DNA of 64,000 nucleotides from Bacteroidales bacterium (GCA_020860515.1 JAJBUG010000027.1:1-64000); one strand, 5' to 3'; numbered from the stretch's first letter, positions 26,032 to 34,465 are shown. The notes: generated from the sequence alone by a model not told the origin. Numbers and translations: made by a program.

Positions 26032-26241
26032 GAAAGGTGTTATTTTCTGAACTTCATAGTTTAAATCTCGCAAATTTGAATTAGTAACGGAGTGAAGATG
26101 ATAGCACCATACTAGCTGTTTATAGGCTTCCGCAATGCGGACTATATAACAGTCTGGTGTGGAGTGCTATTGTTAATCTGTTACTAAGGCAATGCGAGAG
26201 CCTAAACTATGGATGAAGCAAGTACATACTCCACACCTTTC
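26032..26241 (+). ncRNA. About 210-nt nested-hairpin RNA: 6S-like architecture or a structured leader, unassigned
   Basis: Six nested helices fold the whole segment into one arm. H1 is GAAAGGTGT 26032-26040 with 26233-26241. H2 is 26055-26072 with 26193-26211 (9 bp, internal loop, 7 bp). H3 is TTAGTAAC 26081-26088 with 26180-26187. H4 is ATAGCAC 26101-26107 with 26164-26170. H5 is 26111-26125 with 26142-26158. H6 is TCCGC/GCGGA 26129-26141 with loop AAT. A promoter -7 box ends 36 bp upstream. A lipoprotein gene starts 60 bp downstream with no intervening terminator. The unpaired asymmetric loops favour RNA over a DNA fold-back. The long arm with a large bubble above the closing stem recalls 6S RNA, but I cannot assign a family. 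Confidence 0.6.
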
Positions 26242-26301
26242 TAATCCCCTAAAGCTAACGTTTCATTCGGAGTATGAGGAACACCTAAAACAGTTTTCAT
26301 A

Positions 26302-26796
26302 ATGAAACACAAACTTTTACATCTACAGTCACTGGTTGCTGTAGCTATGTGCGTTGTTATGGCTATAGCTTTTACAAGCTGTGGCGATGATGACGATGAA
26401 GAACCAGCAACAGATATCGTTGGTACTTGGATCTGTACCCAAACGACCAATGATGAGAATGGAGAGGATATGGGGTTTGCTATTGGCGATGGCTTCAAAC
26501 TCTTTGCCTCTGGAAAAGCCTTTATCCTCTATGATGGGTATGCCTATGTAGAGGGGGTGGGAGAGGTAGCTGATCCCTCCGAAAGTCAATGGGATAAAGA
26601 GGAAGGTGATACCTGGAAACTCAGCGGCAACCAACTAACAGTAATGGAAAGCGATTTAGACCGATATATCGGCACAATCGCAGTAAATGGTAATGAGCTT
26701 ACTTTTACCTATAAGTATCAGAATTGGAACTACGATTCTGGCACAATGACCGAAGAGAGCAAAGAAACGTATGTCTCAAAATTCCAGAAAAAGTAA
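26302..26796 (+). CDS. Small lipocalin-like lipoprotein
   Basis: A 164-residue lipoprotein. The signal peptide ends at TSC (Cys33 region), followed by GDDDDEEPA, predicting surface exposure. The body starts DIVGTWICTQTTNDENGED and alternates short strands (FKLFASGKAFILY, WKLSGNQLTVME, GTIAVNGNELTFTY), as in the lipocalin-like domains common in Bacteroidales. No enzymatic residues can be named. It lies 60 bp downstream of the structured RNA and is closed by a hairpin terminator. The ligand and role are unknown. Confidence 0.75.
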   Translation: MKHKLLHLQSLVAVAMCVVMAIAFTSCGDDDDEEPATDIVGTWICTQTTNDENGEDMGFAIGDGFKLFASGKAFILYDGYAYVEGVGEVADPSESQWDKEEGDTWKLSGNQLTVMESDLDRYIGTIAVNGNELTFTYKYQNWNYDSGTMTEESKETYVSKFQKK

Positions 26797-26822
26797 GGAG
26801 AAGAAGAAATATCTCTACAAAT

Positions 26823-26847
26823 AACAGCGCTCATTATGGGCGCTGTT
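26823..26847 (+). terminator. Hairpin terminator after the lipocalin-like gene
   Basis: AACAGCGC (26823-26830) pairs with GCGCTGTT (26840-26847), followed by TCCTCTTT. Confidence 0.7.
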
Positions 26848-26883
26848 TCCTCTTTAATATGATCTCAGACACAAACTTCTAAT

Positions 26884-27927
26884 ATGAAAAAGTTATATCT
26901 TCTTATGATGGCGGTGGTTGCCATTATTTCATCTTGTTCCAATGCGGATGAAACTACGCCCATCATTCCAGTTGAAGAACAGATTTCTTATACTGTGAGC
27001 CTGAATCCCACAGGTGACTATACCAACGTTACGGAAGAACAACTGAGTCGTGCCGATTCTCCAACCAAGTATTACGGCATCAATGTGTACTGCATGAAAA
27101 CGGATGGAAGTGAATCTGGCTATTCATTCTATGCCTATGGCATCTTCGATAACACAGATAATATGACAATCTCTCTGCTGGGGGGATATAAATATCGTTT
27201 CGTATGCGCTTCCTATGAAGAAGGTGAAGATCAAATATACATAGACAGTGGAACTAATCGATTCGGTGATTATCCGTTTAAATCTAAAAAGTGTGAGAAT
27301 CAGTTTGCTTACACCACAAAAGATTACTCTTTGGGGATCGATGACACTTGTGTCACGACGGCTAAAGTTTTTAATAGATATTCAGATCCCACTAAATATA
27401 GTGCTGCACCTCAGATGACAATGATGTATGGTATGGTATCAGATTTTGTACCTGCTGACAATTCTACAGTAATCATTCCCATGATTAGAATAGGATATGG
27501 CATAAAAGTAGTGGTTGCCTGTATTCCAGACGGAAATCTTAAAGTCAGCGTATTCGATTTAGGTTTTGGGGCTTATTCCAATGGATGGAGTAAGGATTTC
27601 ACTGAGGCAGGAGAAGCTGAGACTGTAGTGGCAGATGGCATTTATTCTGCCATAACTTACACCGATTGGGAAGAAAGAGTAAAGAGTTACACCACTGCAA
27701 ATACAATAAATTTTTATTGGACCAGAGCTAATGGCTATGTACAAGAATTTAGCCAAAACGTTACATTTAAAAACAATGTTAAAACTGTGGTTACAGTAAA
27801 CCTAACAGGTGGCGCAGGTGATGTTTCCATTGGAATTGAGGAAGACAACGCCTCCATCACAGATGAAGATGTTACTGTTAATTATGATGGTGGGAATATA
27901 AGCGATACTCCTTTAGACCCACAATAA
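26884..27927 (+). CDS. Fimbrillin-like or unknown surface lipoprotein
   Basis: A 347-residue lipoprotein with signal peptide and lipobox IISSC (Cys18), followed by SNADETTP. The sequence is beta-rich, with a region of about 80-110 (NMTISLLGGYKYRFVCASYEEG) and a repeated pattern of short polar strands. Such two-domain beta-sandwich lipoproteins are often fimbrillins or FimB/Mfa-like pilus parts, but no clear protease-processing arginine or donor strand can be shown. The C-terminus is acidic. The gene follows the lipocalin-like gene at 87 bp, beyond a terminator, so it may be transcribed separately. Confidence 0.6.
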   Translation: MKKLYLLMMAVVAIISSCSNADETTPIIPVEEQISYTVSLNPTGDYTNVTEEQLSRADSPTKYYGINVYCMKTDGSESGYSFYAYGIFDNTDNMTISLLGGYKYRFVCASYEEGEDQIYIDSGTNRFGDYPFKSKKCENQFAYTTKDYSLGIDDTCVTTAKVFNRYSDPTKYSAAPQMTMMYGMVSDFVPADNSTVIIPMIRIGYGIKVVVACIPDGNLKVSVFDLGFGAYSNGWSKDFTEAGEAETVVADGIYSAITYTDWEERVKSYTTANTINFYWTRANGYVQEFSQNVTFKNNVKTVVTVNLTGGAGDVSIGIEEDNASITDEDVTVNYDGGNISDTPLDPQ

Positions 27928-28124
27928 CCCAGATGATCCAACCTTCTGGTGTATCGACAGCGCAAAATGTTTGTCGGCTCATTTTTCACAAAGAAATTGG
28001 TATGAAAACTCGGTTGTGAATTTTTCAATAAATTCATCACTTCATTGTGTATTCGGTCGAGAATTAGTATCTTTGTGGGATAATTGTAAAAACGTAAACA
28101 CGGCCTCAGGGGTGCAATTAATAT
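27928..28124 (+). promoter_or_regulatory. Intergenic segment with an orphan promoter (TATCTTTG at 28068-28075)
   Basis: A plus-strand TATCTTTG has an ATTG at 28044-28047, 20 bp upstream, a good promoter match. It points into the 3' end of the convergent AraC gene at 28125, with no plus-strand gene following. The rest of the gap is AT-rich without recognisable features. The promoter may be a relic of a deleted gene or drive an antisense RNA. Confidence 0.35.
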
Positions 28125-29015
28125 TCAGTTATGTCCTACATTGCGGTAAGCTATGGGAGAGGAACCCATGGTCTTTGTGAACACTCGTGTGAAATAGGCT
28201 GGGTCATCATAGCCTAACTTGGCCGCAACTTGATTGGCCTTTAGGTTAGTAGTCCTTAGCATCTGGGCTGCCAACTGCATTTTCATAAGGGTGAAGTAAG
28301 TTAATGGTGCATAACCAATGGTCCTTTTGAATAATGTTACAAAATGGTTGGGAGTATATCCAGTGAATTTAGCCAGTTGCTTGAGCGAAAGCCGCTGCTC
28401 GACATGCTCCTTCATATAATGTATGGCATGCTGGCATGCATCTACAGGACTATGCATTGCCAAAGAATCATTGTTGAGGCTTTGCCGCTTAAAAAAGATA
28501 AAGCCCAAATAATGATATAAAATTGCATTGGCGTAGCGCAGGTTTTCGATGTCGCAGCCATCATTAAGGATAGAAAGAATTTCTTGGAACATCTGTGTCA
28601 GCACATGGTGTTGTAGCTTTTCAGATAGTGGCATTTGCTGAGGCAGATGCTTACCGGCTGTATAAATTGGAGCTAAGTTTCCATTAAGGTGCATCCAATA
28701 TATAGTCCAAGGGTCATCTTCTGATGCTCCGTAAGAATGGGGCTCGTTGGCTGGCAAGATAAAATATTGGCCTGCCTCGATTGAATGTTGTGCTCCTGCA
28801 TATCTGTACCATCCACATCCGTCGACGCAGTAAATGTATACCCATTCATTGATAGGCGTCGTGCGGTCAATGTAATGGTGCTGTGCGTGAGGGTAATATC
28901 CCAATTGAGTCAGATGCAAAGAACAGCAGAATGGATCCCGAGCCAAAAACTCCCGTATCATCATAGGGAGAAGAATGGATTGCTCGCCTTGAAAGCCATG
29001 TTTTATCTTCAGCAT
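28125..29015 (-). CDS. AraC-family transcriptional activator with cupin sensor domain
   Basis: A 296-residue regulator. The N-terminal half is a cupin-like sugar-sensing domain (GCGWYRYAGAQHSIEAGQYFILPANEPHSYG near 70-100). The C-terminal 100 residues hold two helix-turn-helix motifs: RLSLKQLAKFTGYTPNHF, then LKANQVAAKLGYDDPAYFTRVFTKTMGSSP. It is divergent from the secreted GH94-like gene at 29173, separated by 157 bp with promoters for both directions. By position it should control that enzyme and the GH5 gene in response to a glucan-derived sugar; this is an inference. Confidence 0.93.
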   Translation of the reverse strand: MLKIKHGFQGEQSILLPMMIREFLARDPFCCSLHLTQLGYYPHAQHHYIDRTTPINEWVYIYCVDGCGWYRYAGAQHSIEAGQYFILPANEPHSYGASEDDPWTIYWMHLNGNLAPIYTAGKHLPQQMPLSEKLQHHVLTQMFQEILSILNDGCDIENLRYANAILYHYLGFIFFKRQSLNNDSLAMHSPVDACQHAIHYMKEHVEQRLSLKQLAKFTGYTPNHFVTLFKRTIGYAPLTYFTLMKMQLAAQMLRTTNLKANQVAAKLGYDDPAYFTRVFTKTMGSSPIAYRNVGHN

Positions 29016-29040
29016 ATGAGAGGTAAATTGATTATAACCG

Positions 29041-29123
29041 CAAATTTACCAAAAATCGTAATATTATCCAAGGAAAAATCATTATAAATCCAATGCTAAT
29101 GGATTGGCAATGTAGTAATTTTG
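29041..29123. promoter_or_regulatory. Divergent promoters between araC-type regulator and the GH94-like gene
   Basis: TAAATTTG on the minus strand at 29041-29048 serves the regulator, with a CCAAGG in roughly the -33 position. TAATTTTG on the plus strand at 29116-29123 serves the GH94-like gene and has no good -33 box, consistent with activation by the AraC protein. Confidence 0.5.
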
Positions 29124-29172
29124 CATCATCTCAAGAATGAGATGAAATTATTAACTAAACGCTAACTCCGAT

Positions 29173-31452
29173 ATGCACGTAAAGATCAGGAATTTAACCA
29201 CCGCCATATCATTGATAATGTCAGTGAACGCCTATTTGACATCTCTCGCCGCCAACATAGGCCATTGGGGCATAGATGAAAATGGATTACCATTTTTTGA
29301 ATATGTGGGAGAGCTTCCAGCAAAAGCCCTGATGCCCAACGGAAAGGAAGCCAAGCTCCCCGAAGACCCCTGGTTTATCTTAGGGAATTACCAACTGACT
29401 GTGTTTCCCCATGTAAGCGGCACCTACGAACTGATTACGGGTCAGCGCTCCTGGGCACGAATGAACCAGGGAGACCGGATGAATTCTGGCTCCAATATGT
29501 CGAGGTTGATTGTGAACTCAGGCAGCCAGCCCGCAATAAGCATAGATTTGGTAGGAGAGTCCAGCATATCGGCTGATCCTGCTAAATGTTCGCGGAAATT
29601 CGGCTGCGGATATGCCCTTTACCAATATGACTTGGACAGCCTAAAGGTAACAAGAAGACTCAGGGCGGAACCATCATTGGAATACAACCAGGGAGATCCG
29701 GCCTTTGCATTGGAGGTGAGTATAAAAAACACGGGTGGCCATCCCATTGGCCTAAAATATGCCGAGGGAATCAGGGCCAACTATTGCCAAACTCAATATC
29801 AAAGATATCCTCCAGGACCATTGCAATTTGACAGAGAGCTGCAGTGGGCTTCTGACAGTGCAGCTATATGGGTCGATTTTCTACCAATTGTCCACGATCC
29901 GTTAATGCTGGTGACAGAAGACCAAATCTCAGTTTATGACACATATCCGCCCTCGCTTTTCCTTTATGATGACAATCAGTCGTCACTTTCCTTAGATGAA
30001 AACCATAATTTAGTTGCTGAGAAGGGGCTGGCACTTCAGCCAGGGGAAGAAGCCAAACTGAAATATGTGATTGGATTCACATTTGATCAGCAAAAGCAGA
30101 AGCATATCGCTGATATAGCTCAGCGGATTCTCAGCTTGCCTGTTTCCTCGCAATGGCCCAAAGTGCTTCCTTCTTTCAATGAGGAGCCCGACACGGCTTT
30201 GGCACAGGAAATGATATGGAACGCCTATGTGCTCGAAGCTATGGCCACTTATAGCAATCTCTACCATGAGACCAAAATCCCGCAGGGCACAGTCTATGAC
30301 TATTATTGGGGTCAGCATGCAAGCGCCCGCGACAATTTCCAGCATGCCTTGCCCCTAATCTATTACAATCCCGAACTGGCCAAGAGTGTGATGCGATATA
30401 TGGCTAAGCGCACAACACCAACAGGGGATATCCGACTCATTGAGACTGGGAGCGGCTGGGCTGAAACCTTGCCATACAACACCAGCGACCAGCAGCTTTT
30501 TTTCTTCTTGCTTCTGAGCGAATATCTGCGTGTGACGCAGGACTATGGATTCCTGGATGAGGTCACTGAATATTTCCCCTTGGGCAGTGGCGCATCTGGG
30601 TCTATGCTCGACACTGTCCTCCATTGCTTCACATATCTTAAGGATATAATAGGTACAGGGCCACATGGTCTCATCCGACTGTTAAATTCTGATTGGAATG
30701 ATAATGTATATGTGCTCAACAAGGTGTCGTATAATGATGTGATTTACAGTGGCGAATCACATATGAACTCCGCAATGGCCCTGGCTATACTCGATGGTTT
30801 GGCCTCGTCGCTCCAAGCCTACAGCCAGCAGACCGAAAACTCCCAGCAAAAAGAAAAGGCTCAGAAATTGGCCATAAGTATGACAAAATATCGCCAGCAA
30901 CAGTTGGACGCTTTTATGAATGATTTGGGTAATCGCGATTTTACTCGTCGCATGTATTTTGATGGCAAAGCCGTGGGTGAAGACAATATGTATGTGGAGC
31001 CTTTGGGTTACATGCTACAGATAAAAGAGCTGCCATTAGAGCGCAAGCAGGCTCTCTACAAAGCTATGGTAGAACGGATTTATAAAAACGAAAAACTCGG
31101 GGCTCGCCAGCAGCAAGCTCCCGACCGTGAGGCTCCAGGATTGGAAAAGGGGTCGAGAGAGAATGGGGGCATGTGGTATTCTATGAACGGACCAATAATC
31201 ATGGGACTCAACACATTCGATCATGCAGAGGCAATGGAACGTCTGCGCCAACAGACCTTTGCAAACTATTCCAAGCAGTTCCCAGCCTATTGGACCTCGT
31301 ACTGGTCAGCTTCTGACAACACCGAGTCGTCACTGCTTCCCTCCGAAGGCTTAGCCGATCAAAGCCTTGACTATTGGGTGATTCCGGTGTTCTGTGCCCA
31401 CGCCCATGCTTGGCCGTTATTTTGTTATTTCAGAATCTGTGAAATCGAATGA
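29173..31452 (+). CDS. Secreted GH94-like / GH36-type (alpha/alpha)6-barrel glycoside hydrolase
   Basis: A 759-residue protein with an N-terminal signal-like segment (AISLIMSVNAYLTSLAANIGHWG), so probably exported. The N-terminal third is beta-rich, as in GH94 N-domains. The catalytic barrel includes YDYYWGQHASARDNFQHALPLIYYNPELA and LIRLLNSDWNDNVYVLN near 500-515, equivalent to the GRADWND acid region of GH94. Later NGGMWYSMNGP resembles the substrate-pocket loop. Phosphorylases normally work in the cytoplasm, so an exported relative may be a hydrolase. It precedes a ROK kinase remnant and a GH5 gene, suggesting beta-glucan use. The family is assigned only by motif, with no named subfamily. 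Confidence 0.7.
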   Translation: MHVKIRNLTTAISLIMSVNAYLTSLAANIGHWGIDENGLPFFEYVGELPAKALMPNGKEAKLPEDPWFILGNYQLTVFPHVSGTYELITGQRSWARMNQGDRMNSGSNMSRLIVNSGSQPAISIDLVGESSISADPAKCSRKFGCGYALYQYDLDSLKVTRRLRAEPSLEYNQGDPAFALEVSIKNTGGHPIGLKYAEGIRANYCQTQYQRYPPGPLQFDRELQWASDSAAIWVDFLPIVHDPLMLVTEDQISVYDTYPPSLFLYDDNQSSLSLDENHNLVAEKGLALQPGEEAKLKYVIGFTFDQQKQKHIADIAQRILSLPVSSQWPKVLPSFNEEPDTALAQEMIWNAYVLEAMATYSNLYHETKIPQGTVYDYYWGQHASARDNFQHALPLIYYNPELAKSVMRYMAKRTTPTGDIRLIETGSGWAETLPYNTSDQQLFFFLLLSEYLRVTQDYGFLDEVTEYFPLGSGASGSMLDTVLHCFTYLKDIIGTGPHGLIRLLNSDWNDNVYVLNKVSYNDVIYSGESHMNSAMALAILDGLASSLQAYSQQTENSQQKEKAQKLAISMTKYRQQQLDAFMNDLGNRDFTRRMYFDGKAVGEDNMYVEPLGYMLQIKELPLERKQALYKAMVERIYKNEKLGARQQQAPDREAPGLEKGSRENGGMWYSMNGPIIMGLNTFDHAEAMERLRQQTFANYSKQFPAYWTSYWSASDNTESSLLPSEGLADQSLDYWVIPVFCAHAHAWPLFCYFRICEIE

Positions 31453-31462
31453 AGGCAAAGCT

Positions 31463-31612
31463 ATGAGAAAGAAGTATTATTTGGGCTTGGACGTCGGGGG
31501 CACAAATCTTGTCGCAGGAATTGTAGAATTACGTGTGGATGAAAAGACGACCGAGCAATATGTGCCATTTAAGACACGAAATATCCGAATTTTACGTTAT
31601 TCTATTTTCTAA
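31463..31612 (+). pseudogene. 5' remnant of a ROK-family sugar kinase
   Basis: A 49-codon frame starting MRKKYYLGLDVGGTNLVAGIV, the exact N-terminal ATP-binding signature of ROK kinases, which are normally about 320 residues. It continues for about 25 residues and stops at 31610-31612. The GH5 gene begins 15 bp later, leaving no space for the rest. It starts 11 bp after the GH94-like gene, the usual operon spacing, so an intact kinase was probably deleted. It is too short to be functional. Confidence 0.75.
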
Positions 31613-31626
31613 AAGCTAAAACTCCA

Positions 31627-32976
31627 ATGAATAAAAAATCTCTTTTGATAATTTCTCTCGGCCTGGCCAGCTTGGCTTCGGCAAGGGCTGAGACTTTTGA
31701 AGATGTGTTTTCTGCTGTCGAGCACATGGGCCTGGGCTGGAATCTGGGAAATCATTTTGACAGCAACAGCGGTGACACACAGAACATGTGGATCGAAGCT
31801 TGGACTGACTGCACGCCCGACAGCTATGAAACAGCTTGGGGTCAGGCCGTGACCACCCGTGAAATGATTCATCTCTTCAAAGAGGCCGGCTTTCAGGCTA
31901 TTCGCGTGCCGGTGACCTGGTATCCCCACATGGGCACCATACAGCTCGAAGATTTGGCGTCCACCAATTGGGTGCCTATCTGGAATCCAGACACCTGGAC
32001 TGGCTATGACATTGACTCCACTTGGATGTCCCGCATTAAGGAAGTGGTTGACTATGTGCTCGACGAGGGCATGTACTGCATCCTCAACGTGCATCACGAT
32101 ACTGGAGCCGCCTCCACTGCCTGGATTGTGGCAGATGAAAACTCATACGAAGCCAACAAGGAGCGCTATGAGGCCCTCTGGACTCAGATAGCTGAGGAAT
32201 TCAAGGACTATGGTGAGCGCTTGCTCTTCGAGGGATACAACGAGATGCTCGACCCTTACGGCTCGTGGTGCTTTGCTTCCTTAGCCACATCGAGCGGTTA
32301 CAATGCTACGGTGGCTGCCTCGGCTTACAAGGCTATCAACAGCTATGCGCAAAGCTTCGTTGATGCGGTGCGCGCCACTGGCGGCAACAACAGCCAGCGC
32401 AACTTGATTATACCCACCTACTGCAGCGCAGCAGGCGAGGGCAACTGGAGCACGCACCTGCTTGACCCTCTTAAGGAGTTGACACTGCCTGCGGATACCG
32501 AGAAGGATCGCCTGGCCGTGGCCATCCACTCGTACCCTGAGGTGTCGAAGATTTCAGACCTGGCTGCGGTAGTCAAAAGTATGATCTCAAATTGGAAGAC
32601 CTACCTGATGGAGGCTAAGAATGTGCCGGTGGTTTTGGGGGAATGGGGTACCCAGACCGAAAATATGCATCCCTACAAGAAAGAGGTTGCGCAGGAAATG
32701 GTGTCGCAATGCGCCGAGGCCGGCGTGGCTACATTCCTGTGGATGAGCCTGATGGATTGCACCACCACTTTCTCTGCCGATGACTTGGAGCTGATTGATG
32801 TGATTACAAAGGCATACTATGGGCCTGAAGGCTACCCTGGGGCTGGCATTTCTGGCATCCAGGCTGATGCCTACGACCCGAATGCCCCCATCTACAATCT
32901 CCAGGGCATCCAAGTTAAAGACGCCTCCATCCCCGGCATCTACATCAAATCCGGCAAGAAATTCTGCATCCAATAG
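31627..32976 (+). CDS. GH5 endo-beta-1,4-glucanase/mannanase-type enzyme, secreted
   Basis: A 449-residue GH5 enzyme. The signal peptide ends near ARAE (residues 1-21), and the catalytic barrel starts MGLGWNLGNHFDS. The acid/base is Glu206 in FEGYNEMLDP and the nucleophile is Glu339 in VVLGEWGTQ, with conserved HSY near 301. The C-terminal 40 residues (IYNLQGIQV, then GIYIKSGKKF) look like the NLxGxxV/GxYI-type ending of proteins exported by type IX secretion in this phylum. Substrate is not resolved: cellulase, lichenase and xyloglucanase are all possible. It is the end of the AraC-controlled cluster, followed by a strong hairpin. Confidence 0.9.
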   Translation: MNKKSLLIISLGLASLASARAETFEDVFSAVEHMGLGWNLGNHFDSNSGDTQNMWIEAWTDCTPDSYETAWGQAVTTREMIHLFKEAGFQAIRVPVTWYPHMGTIQLEDLASTNWVPIWNPDTWTGYDIDSTWMSRIKEVVDYVLDEGMYCILNVHHDTGAASTAWIVADENSYEANKERYEALWTQIAEEFKDYGERLLFEGYNEMLDPYGSWCFASLATSSGYNATVAASAYKAINSYAQSFVDAVRATGGNNSQRNLIIPTYCSAAGEGNWSTHLLDPLKELTLPADTEKDRLAVAIHSYPEVSKISDLAAVVKSMISNWKTYLMEAKNVPVVLGEWGTQTENMHPYKKEVAQEMVSQCAEAGVATFLWMSLMDCTTTFSADDLELIDVITKAYYGPEGYPGAGISGIQADAYDPNAPIYNLQGIQVKDASIPGIYIKSGKKFCIQ

Positions 32977-33019
32977 TACTCCCCTTCTAAGCGCATTTAA
33001 GAAATCCATTATACTCGAA

Positions 33020-33060
33020 GACCTCCCCTGGTGCGCTGATCGAGGGAAGCGGGGGAGGTC
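33020..33060 (+). terminator. Hairpin terminator after the GH5 gene
   Basis: GACCTCCCC (33020-33028) pairs with GGGGAGGTC (33052-33060), a GC-rich 9-bp stem with a 23-nt loop. There is no strong T-run, but it is the only candidate before the convergent gene. Confidence 0.6.
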
Positions 33061-33086
33061 ATATCGGATTATGATTTTTATTCTGA

Positions 33087-33113
33087 TTAGTATTCTTCTT
33101 CGTCGAAGAATAC
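33087..33113 (-). pseudogene. 3'-end relic of a DUF2795-type gene (VFFDEEEY-stop)
   Basis: The minus strand reads VFFDEEEY then TAA, matching the C-terminus FFFDEEEY of the intact DUF2795 gene at 34466. It is the second such leftover in the window (see 23932-23963). There is no preceding coding sequence, and unlike the first copy the hairpin is not kept. Confidence 0.45.
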
Positions 33114-33146
33114 AATCAATCCTGTTAATCAGCGAGTTACATAATT

Positions 33147-33944
33147 TTAATGATTATCTCTGAAAAGTGGTTTCCCGGGTTCAAATGCGGCGAAGCATGC
33201 CTCAATGGCTTCTTTTGGGAATGAGTTAAAATCAATGGTTCCGTCGGGGTTGGGCTCGATTCCGTACCATTCCATTATCTCCATCAGATTATCCTCTTCA
33301 TATTCATTTTCTGAATTTTCCTCCGAAGCTTCGTCCCCAGAATCTTCTTCTTGGAGCCATTTGCCCATATCTATGGGGCCTTCTTCCTTCACACGCTGCT
33401 TAAAGTCCTCCCAACCCCATGGACCTCCCATGTCATCCGACGGACATAAGCCTTTGCCAGCAATGAGGTGGGGATGATCAATTGATCCGGGCCTAACATC
33501 TTCTATTTTGATGGTATGAATCCAGTCATCACCAAAATCATACACATACTCCATCATGGGATTCTTGGGATTTAGGAAGGCTCCAATCTTTACCTCCTCC
33601 GCATCATAATCCACGTCTTCTGTACCAATTGTATAAGGGCCTTTATAAGCTTTGGGTTCGAATTGCCACAAATGGCCTCCGTCCCAGCCCATAGCAAGTT
33701 GGATAAGACGGTGCAAATCAGCGAAGGTCCATTGTGAACTCACTTCAAACTTACGCCACACTGGAGGCTTGCTAACATTCTTAAGCTGTACCTTCAAGGT
33801 GTAAATTTCATCCTTAACCTTAGCCCTGCGGGGCTTTGATTTCGCCAAAAGCGATTCCAATTGGCCATTTTTCGCCAATTGCTCAAAAGCCTGAAGGAAT
33901 TGTTCGACCAATTCATCTTCCGTTATTTGCTTTTTCTTAGCCAT
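33147..33944 (-). CDS. pRiA4b ORF-3-like protein
   Basis: A 265-residue protein of the plasmid pRiA4b ORF-3 family (IS1096/TnpR-associated fold). The core reads IYTLKVQLKNVSKPPVWRK, then WTFADLHRLIQLAMGWDGGHLW, YVYDFGDDWIHTIKIED and GPWGWEDF, all family hallmarks. The C-terminal 60 residues are strongly acidic. It is widespread in bacteria and often near mobile elements, but the molecular function is unknown. It is transcribed alone from a TAACTTTG box at 33983-33990. Confidence 0.88.
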   Translation of the reverse strand: MAKKKQITEDELVEQFLQAFEQLAKNGQLESLLAKSKPRRAKVKDEIYTLKVQLKNVSKPPVWRKFEVSSQWTFADLHRLIQLAMGWDGGHLWQFEPKAYKGPYTIGTEDVDYDAEEVKIGAFLNPKNPMMEYVYDFGDDWIHTIKIEDVRPGSIDHPHLIAGKGLCPSDDMGGPWGWEDFKQRVKEEGPIDMGKWLQEEDSGDEASEENSENEYEEDNLMEIMEWYGIEPNPDGTIDFNSFPKEAIEACFAAFEPGKPLFRDNH

Positions 33945-34399
33945 ATCCTATACTCTATTATTGTTAAATTTTTCTTTCGCTGCAAAGTTACAAAAATTAT
34001 TGAATTTATTTGTTTAGGAAAGAGAAAACCCGTAACTTTGAGGGAATATTTACAAAAAAGTTCATTAGAACCCTCCCTTCCTCAGACATTCCGTGATTAT
34101 TGCAATCAAAATCTGTCTTAGCGTACAATAAGTCTGTCATAGCGTACTTAAGATTGTGAGTGGAGAGAAGATAGACTCAGAGATTTCTAAAATAGGGAAA
34201 AAACAGGGAAAGATAGGGAAGTTTTCAAAAATTTCCCTATTTTCCTTTTGGTTCATTTTCTCTATTATTATGGTGGAGGAAAGTCTTAACGGTTGGATTT
34301 TAGACAAACAAATTGGGGATTTGGTGGAAGGAGTGTTATTTTGGGTAAACAAATTGGTAGAAACTGGGCACGAATGTTAGGATAAAAGACCATAAAAAA
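33945..34399. other. Non-coding gap with small repeats
   Basis: It contains the minus-strand promoter for the pRiA4b-like gene (33983-33990). Two tandem 16-base units (core CTGTC, then TAGCGTAC) begin at 34111 and 34132. A perfect 12-bp inverted repeat AAAATAGGGAAA (34189-34200) / TTTCCCTATTTT (34232-34243) follows. The one plus-strand frame here (34156-34380) has low-complexity composition and no credible start region. I see no gene. Confidence 0.6.
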
Positions 34400-34437
34400 C
34401 CAATGAGACAAACAAATTGGTTTGTGTATCTCATTGG
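34400..34437 (-). terminator. Hairpin terminator of the DUF2795 gene
   Basis: CCAATGAGA (34400-34408) pairs with TCTCATTGG (34429-34437), with an inner CAAAC/GTTTG stem. It lies 29 bp beyond the stop codon and is nearly identical to 23867-23902. Confidence 0.75.
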
Positions 34438-34465
34438 ATTATAGGGGTTTATGGGATTTAGAGGA

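Noticed and set aside
26032..26241. Fold-back DNA element (MITE) instead of RNA
   Set aside because: The arms are interrupted by asymmetric unpaired segments with short separate helices, which is typical of RNA; a fold-back element would have long continuous inverted arms and target-site duplications, which I do not see.
29173..31452. Frameshift at the C-terminus of the GH94-like gene
   Set aside because: The ending HAHAWPLFCYFRICEIE is plausible for the barrel and the following kinase fragment starts with its own ATG at normal spacing, so no frameshift is needed.
34156..34380. Plus-strand 74-codon frame in the gap before the DUF2795 gene
   Set aside because: Low-complexity sequence, spans the 12-bp inverted repeat, and has no convincing start region.
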